Shown here: positions 18,356 to 33,280 of the stretch, one piece after another | How positions within the stretch are numbered: position 1 is the first letter of the stretch | Layout: every line of letters starts with the position of its first letter | Origin: Brachyhypopomus gauderio | Lineage: Eukaryota; Chordata; Actinopteri; Gymnotiformes; Hypopomidae | Assembly (NCBI RefSeq): GCF_052324685.1 | Contig: NW_027506890.1 | Location: forward strand, 1,661,039-1,725,038 | DNA: 64,000 bases | Reading direction: 5' to 3' | Position numbers and translations under genes: made by a program | The notes under the pieces: model-generated | Database searches by the model: none | Seen by the model: only the letters and a program-made list of their open reading frames with translations | What the model was told of the DNA's origin: nothing

Positions 18356-18418
<63 letters not shown>
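18327..18418. repeat. (GT)n microsatellite with GCGT variants
   Basis: GTGTGTGTGC-type variants occupy the left part and pure GT the right part. Confidence 0.95.
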
Positions 18419-18419
<1 letters not shown>

Positions 18420-19182
18420 TAAAAAGTGATGCACTGTTTTAGCTGGACAGTCCTGCCCTGACAAGCCACTCCAGCTCACGGTGGAAACCTGCACCATGAG
18501 AAAACAGCACTAATCTCTCCCAAACCCACCATGCCTAAAAATACACAGTATTCTCTTCTCTCCTCTATCATCCCTTAGGCTATAAGAACCGTGAAACGCC
18601 TAAACAGTATGAAACTAGACATGTCTGAACTGACAAGGTACACAGAGATAGAGATCACCGAGCAAAACCTCAGCGCTACTGACACTTGAGTGCTCTGGGT
18701 CACAACAACAACAACAACCAACGTGAGTGGTGGTGTGGTCACGGTCTGGCCACCCTGCAGAACCCCGCGCATTGTCTCCACCATCTGTGGCTCAAACGGA
18801 CCTCTCCACTCCCCCACAGACAACATCATCTATCACTCACACTCACCTGCTAGCTGGGTGCACCTCCCCCTAAGCCCTGATGGAAAGTGAGACTGCACAC
18901 AATAACATGGAAAGATGATAAATTAGAGCCATGATAAATTAAAGTCACAGTAAGGTCAGTGGTTCTTTCAGCGTTGGCTCAGATAAAGGGTGACTCAGGC
19001 TGTGACAAAGGGGAACCACTGCTGGCTGCTCTGTTGCCCTACCTTCTCCCAGCCCTGCAGGAGAGGGCAACCGCAAAATGAAGCACAATCTTTTAAAAAA
19101 AGGGGGGAAACTTGGGGTTTAAAACTGGAGCTGTAAATTCAGTAAATTTTATTGTGTGCACATGTTTGCAAGTGGAGCAAAT

Positions 19183-19320
19183 TTGACATAGATTTAAACA
19201 TGCAAGATAGATTTGAAATTGATTTAAACATGTAATGTAGATTTGACATAGATTTATAATATGTAAGATAGATTTGACATAGATTTATAACATGTAAGAT
19301 AGATTCGACATAGTCTATAT
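19183..19320. repeat. Diverged AT-rich tandem repeat, about 32-bp unit
   Basis: A unit built on TTTGACATAGATTTA..ACATG(T/C)AAGATAGA recurs four to five times with substitutions. Confidence 0.8.
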
Positions 19321-19617
19321 AATTGGCTGCTAGATCAGCAGGATCTTCTATATGTTCCTTATCTTAAAACCATTTACAGTGTAGCTGCAGTGAATGAATA
19401 TCAACTTACAACATTAAGGTTGTGAGCCAAAAGAATCATAATAAATCATGTGGAATTTAAAGACTGAAAGGATGCGTGCTGAAGCGCACAACCCCATAAA
19501 GGAACTCTGGAAAAAATGTCGAGTGGATCCCTACTGAACTAATTAGCAATGACTATTTGATTATTTTCCTCCACTGCTTGGTCACTCAAGCCTAATACCT
19601 GAACTACTGTATTTAGG

Positions 19618-20090
19618 CCAGCGGTTTTTAAACTGAGCGCCGCGGCCCCCTAGTGGCCCGCAGAGGTACTGATAGGAGCTTGTTGGACAGACGTTTTTCT
19701 TTTTTCTGTTTTGCAAAGTAAAGCTCCTTCCAATTTACATACATATATTTTTGGCATATGACCGACAAAGCTAGTTGGTGGGTTAGCATGATACGACGCA
19801 TGAACTTTAATTAGTGCGTTTCTGAGTGAAACGTTTCTATAGTCGCCTATGAGTTTTACCCCTCATCGATAAATTGGATAAATTGGTTACATTGATTAAA
19901 AAAGGACGCATGAAATATCCCGAGGCTGAACCCTCAACAAGTGGAGCGGCCACCGCATCTCTGACCAGGCATACTGGTCTTTACTGTATATGCTTGATGT
20001 TTTGTTTGTTTTTGTTATGTAATTATACAATCGAAATTCGATTAGATACTTTGATTGTTTTTCTGTATGTGTTTAGATTTTAATTAGTTG
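19618..20090 (+). mobile_element. hAT-like element relic with a ZBED/transposase N-terminal fragment
   Basis: The left end, CAGCGGTTTTTAAACTG followed by GGCCCCCTAGTGGCC, resembles the CAGnGGTT..AAACT termini of vertebrate hAT elements. About 255 bp inside, a short frame at 19874-20083 begins MDKLVTLIKKG and contains PEAEPSTSGAA, a pattern I associate with N termini of hAT-derived ZBED/FAM200-type transposases. The frame then runs into unrelated AT-rich sequence, so only a 5' fragment survives. The right boundary is approximate. Confidence 0.5.
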
Positions 20091-20699
20091 ATTACATTTT
20101 CATTAATTCTACATTAATCCTTAAACGGACTTGATGACTTCATGACTATGTTAAAAATACAAACAAACAAAAACAACAACAACAAACAGTTTAATGAGTC
20201 TCAAAGGATTTTCTTTTCGTCCCATTTTCTTATTTCTCCGCATTATAATATACTGTAGTTTATCCAGCAGATGGATACTGCGTCCGCACCCTCTAGTGAC
20301 TGATCAAGATTAGCACAAGCGACGCCACGAACTCTTTGTAGCCCCTGAGATCCCACGGCGTCTGGCTGACTTATGACAACACGCAATTTACTAAATAGGA
20401 CAGTGTGATAAATTATTCCCTCTCTTTGATTAATGACCCGTTATACCTGCCAGTCGCTAGAAATATAAAAGGCTGCATCTGCAGAGACGATAAAAATTAC
20501 AATAAAATCAATGGCGTACCTAAAAGGAGGTTATTTTCCCAATACGTCAGGTTTCATAATGTTTAGACCTTTTTTTGGTATAAAAACTAAGCAGATTTGG
20601 GAAATGGAAAACCAGAAACGCCCCTTTCCAACAAGGAAGTAACTTAGACGAGTATGCAGATGTTGCTCTCCCAAAGCCCAGTTGTGTTCTTTATCACCT

Positions 20700-21008
20700 A
20701 TAAGATGTGAACTTCAAATCGCATGCGACATTAATACGGATTTTATCATTCTGGACGTCCGCATTTAATGCAGTATTAAGGTAAGGACTATTGCGTTGGG
20801 ATTTTGAATATAATTTACCTTTTGTGTTTCATTTTTTTATTTAAAAAATAATTAATTTAAATAAGGTGACCATATTTCGCCTGACACTGGACAGAAACGT
20901 GGCACTGTGAAGAATGTCGAAAGCAAATATCAACATAAAATCTTGATAAAAAAATATCAATATTAGGCTATTCAGAAATCCCAGCTTTCCTCTTTTGCAC
21001 ATTTTTAG
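20700..21008 (+). promoter_or_regulatory. paox: paox 5' leader: untranslated exon end and first intron
   Basis: A consensus donor AAG|GTAAGGA falls at 20780/20781, and an acceptor TTTTTAG ends at 21008, 10 nt before the paox ATG. This fits a leader exon of unknown start ending at 20780 and a 228-bp leader intron. No TATA box stands out. Confidence 0.55.
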
Positions 21009-21018
21009 GTCAACCAAA

Positions 21019-24725
<3,707 letters not shown>

Positions 24726-25316
24726 TACACAATTAAAAAAATCCCAGGAATCATATTATGTCCCTCAGGAACACTGTGGTGCCACAACAATTTATGCTTC
24801 ATTTTAAACAAACCATCAAATAGATAATTTAAAACCTGTAAGAAGGGTGAGATAAAAAATGTAAAATGCAGATTTAATGTAATGTGATTGATGTAATGAC
24901 TATCATAATGCGAATACTTCTTTAAATGGTGACTAATGCAATAACATGAACACACTATTCAGTGTTGCTTTATTGAAAGAATAATGATGTTATGGTGTTA
25001 CAAGAGAAGTGCAATAATAAAGTGAGATAAATAGATTAAATAAACCGTCTGTGTTGCACATATTATCAACAATGAACCAATAAGTTAAGATTGTAATAAT
25101 TTTACGTGAACTGTACTATGAGAACCTAATGTAGGAACCTTGCATTTCCATGTGACATGTTTCTAGACGGTAATAGTTTTGCAAACGTACCGTTTTTCAT
25201 GTAGCAGGCTGTCTAATTAAACGGTGACCTTTTCAGTCCCCAGTCCGAACTATTTACCATTTTAACTGTTCTTTTCCCGGCATGAAGTAAGGACAAACCA
25301 CGTTAATGTTATAAAT
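24726..25316 (+). other. paox 3' end and mrpl55 promoter interval
   Basis: A 591-bp AT-rich gap. AATAAA signals for paox occur at 25016-25021 and 25039-25044. The remainder must hold the mrpl55 promoter; no TATA box stands out and nothing else was seen. Confidence 0.6.
25016..25044 (+). promoter_or_regulatory. paox polyadenylation signals
   Basis: Two AATAAA hexamers, at 25016 and 25039, about 290 bp after the paox stop and before mrpl55. Confidence 0.6.
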
Positions 25317-26468
25317 ATGGCTGTAAATAAAATGTGGACGTCTCGCTGCAGTATGTTTAGGTGAGTAACGCGGAGCGGTACTGTTAGTGAAGTTAGCTTA
25401 GCACAAACTGCGCTAGCTGGACGTCACCCGTTTGGGTGTGTAGTGTAGTTAGTGTAGAGAACTGTTAAAATGTTCCTCCGTTTGGCTACTTCTTAACCCT
25501 CAAGCGTTACGGTTAGTTAGTTAATGGTGGTGTTCCTCACACATGTAACCTACATAATGAGATTTGTCAGTAGCTGGCTAGTTGTAGATGAAACGTTTGT
25601 CATCCTATCATGAAACCAGTGTCCTGATATGTACCGCTTTGTTCGACATTGGCAGGTATTTAATTCACATCTAAGTGTTTCTATATTTAGGTGTTGTGCT
25701 CAAAAGCTATTACATATTGTAGAGTTCTCACAGTGGCGCCTGCTTAGTTTCTTATTTTAATCCCTCAAAACCTAATTTGAATGTCGTTTTTCACCTCGTT
25801 TATGTTTAGTGGGTTTCGATCTTACAATTAGACAGTTAAAATAACTGAAGCACTATGGTAGATAAAGGTTCTAAGTATATTCTCCATGAAGTAATGGTAT
25901 GGTTATGCATCCTAGGTCTTTCTCCTGGATGTCAGTCTCTTAAGTGTGTGTGTCTTTCCTCAACATCAGGTGTCTTCAGCAAGCAGTCTCCCAGAGGTGT
26001 CTCCTTGCTGTGTCTTCATTTCACAGCACACAACCTCAATCAGGCTCCAATAGAACCTCTGTGGTGCGTTGTGGTAGAAAGAAATATGAACGCATGTACC
26101 CGGTTCTGCTGGTACATCCAGACGGGTCCACCATCAATATCAAATATAAGGAACCCAGAAGAATAATAATGGTTAGTATATAGTTTTTGGTTGTGTAACT
26201 TTTTACATTTTTAAGGTAATTGGCATGTCAGTCTCAGCCACGTTTAAAATATATCGGTGAATATGAGGACAGAATGAAGCCTGTCAGTGTTTTTTTTGTT
26301 TGTTTATACCGTCAGATGCCTGTGGACATTAGCACACTCTCAGAGGAGGAGAGGAAAGCCAGGATGAAGAAGAGGGATCGTAACAGGGGATTAGCTACAC
26401 TGAAAGAGGAGGAGTTTGAGGACGACTTCAAAGTGGATGACTACAGCAAGTTTTGGAAGAAATCATGA
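25317..26468 (+). CDS. mrpl55: Mitochondrial ribosomal protein L55
   Basis: Three exons: 25317-25360, 25970-26171 and 26316-26468; 399 nt, 132 aa, GT-AG introns. The N terminus (MAVNKMWTSRCSMFRCLQQA...) is basic with no acidic residue, fitting a mitochondrial presequence. The core YPVLLVHPDGSTINIKYKEP, followed by RRI, corresponds to the human MRPL55 segment [20 protein letters not shown]. The tail has MPVDISTLSEEERKARMKK and ends DDYSKFWKKS, again as in MRPL55. The protein is a metazoan-specific part of the 39S large subunit of the mitochondrial ribosome. Length is close to the human form (128 aa). The start lies 591 bp after the paox stop. A second in-frame ATG, five codons later, is an alternative start. 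Confidence 0.95.
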
Positions 26469-26924
26469 ACAGTCCTGAAATTCAAGAGTTAATGGCTGTC
26501 TCGGTGAACTTCACTGCTTACATTTCAGATGTACAGAGTCTTTACAAAAACAAATGTGGTTTTGTTGTTGTTTTTTAATATATCTTGTCATTAAAGGTTT
26601 TTGCCATCTAGATAGTTGTGGACCTTTCCTTTTGACTTTATTTACATGCTGCTTAGTTTACATGCTGCTGCAACATATATTAATTTATAGAATCGATTAT
26701 GCTCTTTTTTAGAAAATTATTTAGTCAGCACATCTCAAATGGCAGTCAGGCTAGTAATTGTTTCAGTACAGCGCATCCTCATTTAGAGTGTTCTCAGCAA
26801 TGCTTCCAGTTTATGTATAACCCATGAAGTGAGTTCTCAACATTTTTTGATAACAACGTGTCTAATGATTGACCAAATTAGCACTAGCCTCAAAGTTCAC
26901 GCTCTCTTGTGTAGCATTTTAAAA
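26469..26924 (+). other. mrpl55 3' end and slc5a9 promoter interval
   Basis: A 456-bp AT-rich gap with an ATTAAA hexamer at 26590-26595, the likely mrpl55 poly(A) signal. Nothing else was seen. Confidence 0.6.
26590..26595 (+). promoter_or_regulatory. mrpl55 polyadenylation signal
   Basis: ATTAAA 122 bp after the stop codon, followed by a T-rich stretch. Confidence 0.6.
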
Positions 26925-29900
26925 ATGACGCCTGCACCTGAGCTTGTGACGAGCACAGTGGATCCTGGCACAAATGGAAGGTTTACCTTGGAGGTTGCTG
27001 ATATTGTGGTGGTTGTGGTCTATTTTGTGTTCGTACTGGCAGTGGGAATATGGGTAGGTTAATAAGCTGTCCGTTGTGTGCTAAAGGGTTACATAACGGT
27101 GACAGGTGCATTAATTCATGCTTTTGAAGTACATTACTCCTTTCAACATATTTCATATTTCTCCATGTTTAGACATTATTTTAATTCACTGAATGGTGGC
27201 TGATGTAGGTACATGTTCAGTTGTTTGCATGCATGTGTTTTGAAGTCATCAGTCAGGGCCAACCGGGGTACCATTGGAGGCTACTTCTTAGCAGGAAGGT
27301 CCATGACGTGGTGGCCAGTAAGTTTTCGCTGTTTTGGTTAAGTTGTACTGATGCACTAAATATTTATAGATGTATACTGCATAAACTGTACTGTGCAAAT
27401 GTCTTTTTTCCTGTTATTGCTGTTGTGTAAGGGAAGGTCACACTAAAAATTTGCAACTGTGACTTACAGTTTTAAATGCTGTATAGCCTTCAACTGTCCT
27501 GTATTTTCTGGTTGTATGTTAATGAGACAAAGCAGTAATTATCTATGGTCATTATACAATCGCTAAAACTACAAATCTAATGGGATTTGCACAGTACCGC
27601 ATGTACAAGGAAATCTTTGAGTTTTCATTGCTCACTTCAGTATGCCCATCAGGAAGGAAGATACCACAGAGCTAGAGATAATACATTTTCTTGGCATTTA
27701 GCTCCAGTTGGATACTGATAAGAATAAATGCACATGTTGAAATATTGGTTAAATATAGATAATACAAGCAAGCAAATGTGATTTATAATACTGTCTTTAG
27801 GGCTTTTTAGTGAAAGGGAAAAGATGAGGTGTATAAAATCCTTTTACTCTGCATTAGTGATTTGTATTTGAAGGTTTTCTGAGAATTGGACTGTTTCGGT
27901 GTGTTCGGCTCTGATAGATTGGCGCGTCTTTGATGTCCAGTAACGTGGGCAGTGGCCTGTTCATTGGATTAGCAGGGACAGGGGCAGCCGGAGGAATCGC
28001 TGTGGGGGGATTCGAGTGGAATGTGAGTCCAGCTGTTCCAGGATCTGTTCACTTACTCCACACCGTTACCAATTTAACAGCAAGAAACGCCTTAGACGTC
28101 CTCAGTTCAGTTTACACGGGAGCACTGTGTGAGAATCCTTCTGCTGTGTTGACACTAGGCAGCATGGGTCCTCATCGCCCTGGGTTGGATCTTTGTGCCC
28201 GTGTACATTGCTGCCGGAGTAGTCACCATGCCTGAGTACCTGAGGAAGAGGTTCGGTGGCCAGCGCATTCGGATCTACATGAGTGTGCTGTCGCTCATTC
28301 TCTACATCTTCACCAAGATATCAGTAGGACTCCTGAACGTACCTCGAATAAACGAACAGCACCGCCTAGTGGCACGTACTAGTATAGTATCTCACTTTCT
28401 CGTTTCACGCTTTCCAGACAGACATTTTCTCTGGAGCGTTGTTCATTCAGGTGTCACTGGGATGGGACCTCTACCTCTCCACGGTAGTGCTGCTTGCGGT
28501 CACGGCGCTCTATACTATAGCAGGTGAGAGCGCGCGGCGGGGACCAGCTGGTGCACCGGGGTCACGTGGCCCTCTAACTGCTGCTGTATTGCAGGTGGGC
28601 TGGCAGCGGTGATCTACACTGACGCGTTACAAACGGTCATTATGGTGGTGGGAGCATTCGTGCTTATGTTCATAGGTAATATTACTTTTAACCTTATTAT
28701 GCCCTTACATCCTTTATGGTGATTAGTAACATGTATTTACCAGCACAGAAATTTACATTGCTAATTTCAAATTGACCTTATTCATACTGTTCAAAAGTAG
28801 GGTGAGATGTACTGGGATGGTATAATATTTTTTGAGACAATAGAACAATGGATACTCCACCATCTATAAGAAACAGTTATAAGGTATACAGTCAGAATGA
28901 GGAATAGATGGCTGTTATTACCATCATCAAAACAGCAAATGAAGGAATGTCGTACACAAGGCTTTCATGAAGTCTATCGACAAAAAGCATTTTTTCATAC
29001 ATCAAACATTCTTACCATGGCAATGAGGAAATTCAATGTATTTTGGATGTACACCTCTGATATGATGTAATATTTTAGATTTACTACAGCTTTAACTAAC
29101 TTAATTTATTCAAACAACATTCCCATCAGGGTCAGCAGACCCACGTGTGAAATATATGTGTAGCACTTTTATACTAAAACTGGCTCTTCACACTATTTTC
29201 CTCACTAGCGCTATTGTACGTTCTTCCCCTGCTAAGCGTTTAATAAAGTCGGCTGGTACGAGGGCCTGCAGGAGCAGTATAGCCAAGCTGTGCCGGCCAT
29301 CACTGTCCCCAACACAACGTGCCACCTCCCTCGACCTGATGCCTTCCACATCTTCCGGGACCCATTGACGGGAGACCTGCCCTGGCCGGGCCTCCTCTTT
29401 GGACTCACCGTGCTGGCCACATGGGTGTGGTGCACCGACCAGGTGCTGAGTGCAGCTGAGGCAAACCCACATCAATAACACAGATACACGCATTAAAGAG
29501 GCCTGCTCTTAATGTACTCGTAGGTTTACGTTGCTTGCAATGTTTGTCTTTTGAATTTGAAATCTAGTTTGACTTGTGTGAATAGGTCAAAGGTCATAAA
29601 GGATGATATAGCCTGGAGTTCTGGGCGTTGACGGTGTCCTTCTGTCTGAGCACCAGGTTCTCTTGCCTGAGAACGCAGCTGTGAACAGGTGATACCGATG
29701 GGCATCGGCATTTAGTGCTGCGATCTGCCATCTACAGGTGATAGTCCAAAGGTCCCTGTCTGCCAAAAACCTGTCACATGCCAAAGGAGGCTCAGTGCTG
29801 GGGGGTTACCTGAAGACCCTGCCCATGTTCTTCATCGTCATGCCAGGCATGATCAGCAGAGCACTCTACCCAGGCACGTCTAATCGCTTTCCACTTGCCT

Positions 29901-31943
29901 CTCATGATTTGCTGGAAGCCATAGCAGGCGTGAACTCTTGGTGAGGTGTTACTGTTCGGTGAATGTATTTGTGTTGATACACGTGGCGTGTGTATGTGTG
30001 CCACAGATGAGGTGGGCTGTGTGGATCCAGCGCAGTGCTTTAAGATCTGTGGCGCTACCGTTGGCTGCTCGAACATTGCCTACCCTAAACTAGTGGTGGA
30101 ACTCATGCCTGTTGGTAAGACGGCATTCTCCATGAAACCATTAATACAAACAAAATAGCAAACACACTCTGAAAACCATGTTGTTTGAGTGTTTTGACTT
30201 GTTTATGAAGCTGTTGATCTGAACCCCTTTCTCTTTCTCCCCCTCCTTCTCTCACTCCCTCTCCCTCTCTTTCCCCCTCCCTCTCGCTCTCTCTCCCTCC
30301 CTCCTCCCTTATTTCCTCCTCTTTTCCCTCCACTCCTTGCAGGGATGCGGGGGCTGATGATCGCGGTGATGATGGCTGCTCTCATGTCCTCCCTCACCTC
30401 CATATTCAACAGCAGCAGCACTCTCTTCACTATGGACATCTGGGGGCGTGTGCGGCGCCAGGCGTCCGAGAGGGAGCTTATGGTGGTGGGCAGGTACTCC
30501 CACTCCCCCCGAGGGCATCAGCACGGTGCTAATGAAGGAAGGGTCTGCTCCCACCCCTGTGTGACTGTGGCACATGTTGAATGTTTAAACCTGAAACCAA
30601 AAATGTTAGGGCAGTTGTACTAATATGGGAAGACCTTAGCATATTACTGTATTAAAAAACACATTATTTCTAATCTTTCTAATTTATTTGTTTAAATATC
30701 TTGTTTGTCCAGCATCAGGACCACTCCTTTATCTTTATCTTGACCCTGTTGTGATTTGTATCCGTAGGGTGTTCATTTTGGTGCTGGTGGTTCTGAGCAT
30801 CTTATGGATTCCGATCATCCAGTCAGCCAATAGCGGGCAGCTGTTTGACTACATTCAGGCCATAACCAGCTACTTGGCTCCTCCCATCACTGCAGTGTTT
30901 CTTATGGCCATTTTCTGGAGTCGAGTGAATGAACATGTATGATATCCTTCAATATGAATTGCTGAAATGATGATGTCATCTGATCATTGTGCTTTGCCTT
31001 TATTAGGCTAATCATTATGACAATATAATAGTGAGTTAGTTTTGAAATTGCTTTTATTCAAGCTCCTTAGCAGTTCAAATCACTGTACAAATACATGCTG
31101 CTGTTTCTGTATTTAATGCTTTCTGCCTGAAATAATACTGAAATCTATTTGTTTAACTGTTTAACTTCACAATCATCCCCTAAGAATCGTTGTCTGTCCA
31201 ACCTGCAGGGTGCATTCTGGGGTCTAATGGTGGGGCTGGTGGTGGGTGTAGTCCGTATGGTAATGGAGTTTGCCTACGGCACGCCCTCGTGTGGGCAGGA
31301 AGACCTGCGTCCTGCCCTGCTGAAGGACGTGCACTACCTCTACTTTGCTCTTATCCTGCTGGCCCTGACAGCCCTCATCATCACAGCAGTGAGCCTGTGC
31401 ACTGCTCCAATTCCAGAAGAACATGTAAAGCTCCCTCTGTCTCCCCACACATGCACAACCTTGACCTGCTTATAATTTACACCTATCACACAAAGTGTCA
31501 AACTGTATCCAGGAGCCAGTACATTTCAGTCTAAAGTCCATCTGTGACATTTATTTATTTATAGTTGACCTTTATGGTCATAACGATGAACCTGAATCTC
31601 TCTACAGCTCGTTCGACTGACCTGGTGGACGAGACACAGTCAACGGCCACGTGTGGATCTGTATGACCCCTGGGCAGGCCTGTCATCACCTCCCATGACC
31701 TCTGACTCTGTAGACCCAGGCCAGGAGCAGGGTAGGGACAGTCCCGCATGCTGCAAACGCATGGCCATGTGGTTGTGTGGGCTGTCCGAAACCTCGCGGC
31801 CGCAGCTTAGCAGCGAGGAGCAACAGGCCCTGGAGAAGAAGCTGACCAGCATCGAGGAGGAGCCCATCTGGAGGAGCGTCTGCAACGTCAACGCCCTCAT
31901 TTTGCTTACAGTCAACGTATTTCTTTGGGGCTACTTTGCTTGA
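26925..31943 (+). CDS. slc5a9: Sodium/glucose cotransporter 4 (SGLT4)
   Basis: Thirteen exons: 26925-27053, 27246-27317, 27918-28022, 28159-28323, 28418-28523, 28595-28675, 29237-29442, 29738-29873, 30007-30114, 30343-30493, 30768-30936, 31209-31424 and 31608-31943; 1980 nt, 659 aa (human 681). Sodium-solute symporter features in order: first helix [40 protein letters not shown] at about residue 74, [28 protein letters not shown], cysteine-rich loop [24 protein letters not shown], and a last helix ending [24 protein letters not shown] and [10 protein letters not shown] match SGLT4 rather than SGLT5. SGLT4 is a plasma-membrane Na+-coupled carrier for mannose, 1,5-anhydroglucitol and related sugars. 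Intron 8 has GC-AG ends (CCAG|GCACGT); all others are GT-AG. Adjacency to spata6/agbl4 supports orthology. Confidence 0.96.
30235..30330. repeat. CT-rich tract upstream of slc5a9 exon 10
   Basis: Irregular CCCTCTCTCC-type pyrimidine sequence of about 95 bp ending just before the acceptor at 30341-30342. It serves as an extended polypyrimidine tract. Confidence 0.85.
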
Positions 31944-33280
31944 CAGCAAAATGCTTTGGAAATATACAACAACTCCGCCACTACGAGCGTTTTGTTATTT
32001 TAGAAATTTCAAACCATGATATTCAGCTGTTTGAAAATCAGTACAGCTTAAATGCGTGCAATGTAATGATTGTTAAGTACATAATAATTGTTCAACATTA
32101 TGCAGTGTACACAGGATAAAAAATAATGTAGCAAAGCGTGTACCCCAGTTGTTTAGAACAGGCATCAGTGTCTTTTCAACTTTGCTCTCTTGTATTTGTC
32201 TTTAATTAATCCTAAACTACAGACGCTATTTCTGAAAGACAAAAGACGTCATGCAAAATGCTTGTCTGCTGATAAAAGACCTGGGAGGATTCTTTTCATT
32301 TTGATACTTCTGTGTAGCTGCAAACAAGGTGTGGCATTTTTGTGGCATTCTGACATTTCTCAAGTTGAAAAACATTTAGTTAGATATTATAAACTAGCTA
32401 CTATAAAATTAGTTTCCAATTGAGCTTACATATATAGCCATATTTAGAACATGAATAGACCAGTTTAATTTTGGGCTGTTTACAAACTACAACTGGTTTA
32501 CAGAAACACAGAAACAGTACTATGATGATCAGATGCTTTCATTAATATGTAACAGTTTACATTATGTTTCCTTCAACTAATGTCATTTACAAGTTGTGAA
32601 CAGTATTAATATTGTACCTAACACATGTATTGGGTTAATGTTCTTCAGTGCTGTCTATGGCAAATTAAACAGTGATATACACTCGGACATAGTGTATAGA
32701 AAAAAAGGTTACATTGTTGAAGCTTGCATGGTAAATATTTTAAAGCAGAAATTCATGCTTTGTTAATCTTACCTGATGTGCAAAATAATATCAGTTAATT
32801 GAATTTTTATGTAAAATAATTAATGCCAACTAATGTATTGAATGTGCTGTATCAAACAACTTAATATATAAGTATTATATTATATTAGTGTTATATTGTG
32901 CTAACAGCCTGGTTTTTTTTATTGTGCGTGATTTAATATGCCACGTCATGGTGACCATGGTCAATGCAATAGTTTCAGCCATAGGCAGTGGAACCGGTTC
33001 GATTCCAAACCAGATTTTCCAATGGATCCTGTTTGAGTAGTGGGAGGCATGCTTTGGGTTTTCGCTTTGATACTTGAATGAACTACCGCAGGCTGCAAAC
33101 GCAAAGTCGTGTCAAACCGGTAGCTACGTGGGAAGCTTAGTGCAGAGCTGCTATTTATATGAGCTGAAAGATAAAGTGAATCTCAGTCTGTTTAGCAATT
33201 TTGACATTACTAGCTTATTAGCTAATAGACTTGAACACACTCCGGCATTTATTTATTTTTTTTAAACCCGAACACGGAAT
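31944..33280 (+). other. slc5a9 3' region and gclm promoter
   Basis: An AT-rich gap of 1337 bp, especially at 32400-32930, probably a long slc5a9 3' UTR plus the gclm upstream region. No unambiguous AATAAA was settled on. CpG content rises near 33280. No exon or element recognised. Confidence 0.5.

Larger units (their letters stand above)
17351..20700. other. Intergenic region between the SAM gene and paox
   Basis: Holds a (GT)(GA)n array at 17924-18014, a (GT)n array at 18327-18418, an AT-rich tandem block at 19183-19320 and the hAT-like relic at 19618-20090. No exon is supported. The last few hundred bases carry the paox promoter. Confidence 0.6.

Noticed and set aside
20995-21018. Upstream extension of the paox N terminus (HIFRSTK before the Met)
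   Set aside because: No ATG opens it, and an acceptor at 21007-21008 places most of it in the leader intron.
26829-26924. Upstream in-frame extension of slc5a9
   Set aside because: It starts with a non-ATG codon and lacks similarity to SGLT4; the ATG at 26925 directly precedes the conserved first helix.
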